DNA of 34,434 nt from Nitrospira sp. (lineage in GTDB: Bacteria > Nitrospirota > Nitrospiria > Nitrospirales > Nitrospiraceae): NCBI GenBank assembly GCA_013140455.1, contig JABFSU010000072.1:1-34434 (forward strand). The letters run 5' to 3'. The notes under the pieces are model-generated. The model made no database searches. It was not told the DNA's origin and saw only the letters and a program-made list of their open reading frames with translations. Within the stretch, counting starts at the first letter, position 1. Each line of letters starts with the position of its first letter. A program made the position numbers and the translations under genes. This document shows, in pieces, positions 33,609 through 34,434 of this stretch.

Positions 33609-33656
33609 CGAATCATCCGGCGAGACTCCGGTGTGATGACGGAATGAACGGATTGC

Positions 33657-34301
33657 ATGGAGATGAATGTGAATCGCAAGATGCTCGTGCCGGCAGGGCT
33701 GTTAGTCTGGTACGTTGCGGTGTCAGTGTGGATGGCGCAAGCGCCGACCGATCCCCAATTCTGGTTGATCGCCAGCATTCTGCCGGCACTGTTCGTGGTT
33801 GTGCTCATCGCGACCTATCGTCACCTTCCCTTGTCGCCGGCCTCCTACGGCCTGATCACCGCTTTTCTGACGCTGCACACCATCGGTGTTCACTATACCT
33901 ACGCCGAAGTTCCTGTTGGCGTATGGATCGATCAAGTCCTGCATCTCGGGCGCAATCATTTCGACCGGATCGTGCATTTCAGTTTCGGGTTTCTGCTTGC
34001 CTATCCTATGGAGGAATTGTTTCGCCTGAGTGCGAGTGTGCAGGGGTGGGTGGTGTACTATCTCCCGGTCATGACCGTTCTGGGGTTGAGCGGACTCTGG
34101 GAGATCATCGAATCGTGGGTGGCAAGCGCCGTGCATCCCGAGTTGGGCGTGACCTACTTGGGTTCGCAGGGGGACATCTGGGACGCCCAGAAGGACATGG
34201 CCGCCGCACTATACGGAGCTCTGCTCTGCGTGTCGATCCTGATGGTGGTTCGGGCACTGCGAGGGGCCCGGTCCGAGCTGCAAACCGAGATAGCTGAATA
34301 A
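33657..34301 (+). CDS. DUF2238 (YjdF-type) inner-membrane protein
   Basis: The protein has 214 residues and five to six membrane helices. Family landmarks are LTLHTIGVHYTYAEVPVG in the middle, the RNHFDRIVHFSFGFLLAYP segment with conserved charged residues in a helix, and the C-terminal GSQGDIWDAQKDMAAALYGA. These match the DUF2238/YjdF family, a group of inner-membrane proteins of unknown function. The conserved His and Asp residues in helices suggest metal or proton handling, but that is inference. The start could also be the ATG six bases later. It is followed after nine bases by another gene whose start looks similar. Confidence 0.85.
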   Translation: MEMNVNRKMLVPAGLLVWYVAVSVWMAQAPTDPQFWLIASILPALFVVVLIATYRHLPLSPASYGLITAFLTLHTIGVHYTYAEVPVGVWIDQVLHLGRNHFDRIVHFSFGFLLAYPMEELFRLSASVQGWVVYYLPVMTVLGLSGLWEIIESWVASAVHPELGVTYLGSQGDIWDAQKDMAAALYGALLCVSILMVVRALRGARSELQTEIAE

Positions 34302-34310
34302 CTCTCAGAT

Positions 34311-34434
34311 ATGAACGCCGGGGTGACAGAACAGCACGGCGCGGAATCAGGAAACCGCCATCGCCTCCTGGGGTTGGTGCTCGCCTATAGTGTGTTTTGG
34401 ATATGGTTGGCGATTGATCCGCTGAATCGAAGAG
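34311..34434 (+). CDS. N-terminal fragment of a membrane protein, probably a second DUF2238 copy
   Basis: ATG at 34311 opens a frame to the window end with 41 codons. After a polar start (MNAGVTEQHGAESG) comes a membrane helix with LVLAYSVFWIWLAIDPLNRR. This resembles the opening of DUF2238/YjdF proteins, where a helix ends in a W..I.P..R pattern; the gene before it has a looser form (VSVWMAQAPTDPQ). The ribosome binding site is weak. The cut gene is probably co-transcribed with the one before. Confidence 0.6.
   Translation, partial: MNAGVTEQHGAESGNRHRLLGLVLAYSVFWIWLAIDPLNRR

Overview
The window looks like a chromosomal segment of a GC-rich, Gram-negative, probably autotrophic bacterium. The gene content resembles Nitrospira and relatives (phylum Nitrospirota), but this is inferred from gene families and cannot be proved without a database search. 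The support is many exported proteins and lipoproteins, a BicA-like bicarbonate-type SulP transporter, a small cytochrome c, TPR/Sel1 periplasmic proteins, and strong AGGAGG-type ribosome binding sites. There are no rRNAs, tRNAs, CRISPR arrays, insertion sequences or phage genes that I can see.

Layout. 1-805 (-): C-terminally cut gene for a secreted Fn3/Ig-like repeat protein with almost identical DNA repeats. 806-1474: long non-coding stretch with inverted repeats close to that gene's start. 1475-6556 (-): a compact four-gene operon, read right to left: cyclic-nucleotide-binding MscS channel, CHASE2 adenylate cyclase with a TPR tail, exported SH3b protein, M48 lipoprotein protease. 6764-8485 (-): HAF-repeat surface protein whose signal peptide is cut off by an in-frame TGA. 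8872-14368: three envelope proteins (Sel1 repeat, unknown, giant TPR). Two of them appear to carry a similar small beta domain. 14513-19392: small exported protein, cytochrome c, divergent atypical SDR, a translationally coupled lipoprotein/beta-barrel pair and a TetA-like MFS exporter. 19584-21555: CBS-domain protein, zinc-ribbon protein, classical SDR. 21597-25022: lytic transglycosylase-like membrane protein, small periplasmic protein with a clear terminator, SulP transporter. 25141-26145: membrane protein with a possible PLD-like domain. 26470-29733 (-): three-gene operon of a saccharopine-dehydrogenase-family enzyme, ALDH7-type aminoadipate-semialdehyde dehydrogenase and a VOC metalloenzyme, together looking like a lysine-degradation route. 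29869-34434: HAS/NodC-like glycosyltransferase, lipoprotein, exported LSm-like protein, glutathionyl-hydroquinone reductase, and two adjacent DUF2238-like membrane proteins, the second cut by the window end.

How genes may work together. The most system-like groups are: (i) the cAMP operon, where a sensor cyclase lies next to a channel that carries the ligand-binding domain for its product, with two envelope partners; (ii) the lysine operon, whose VOC protein may perform the next step on 2-oxoadipate; and (iii) the lipoprotein/beta-barrel/MFS run. The sharpest sequence-level oddity is the TGA codon in the HAF gene: the reading frame, a strong ribosome binding site and a signal peptide all continue upstream of it.
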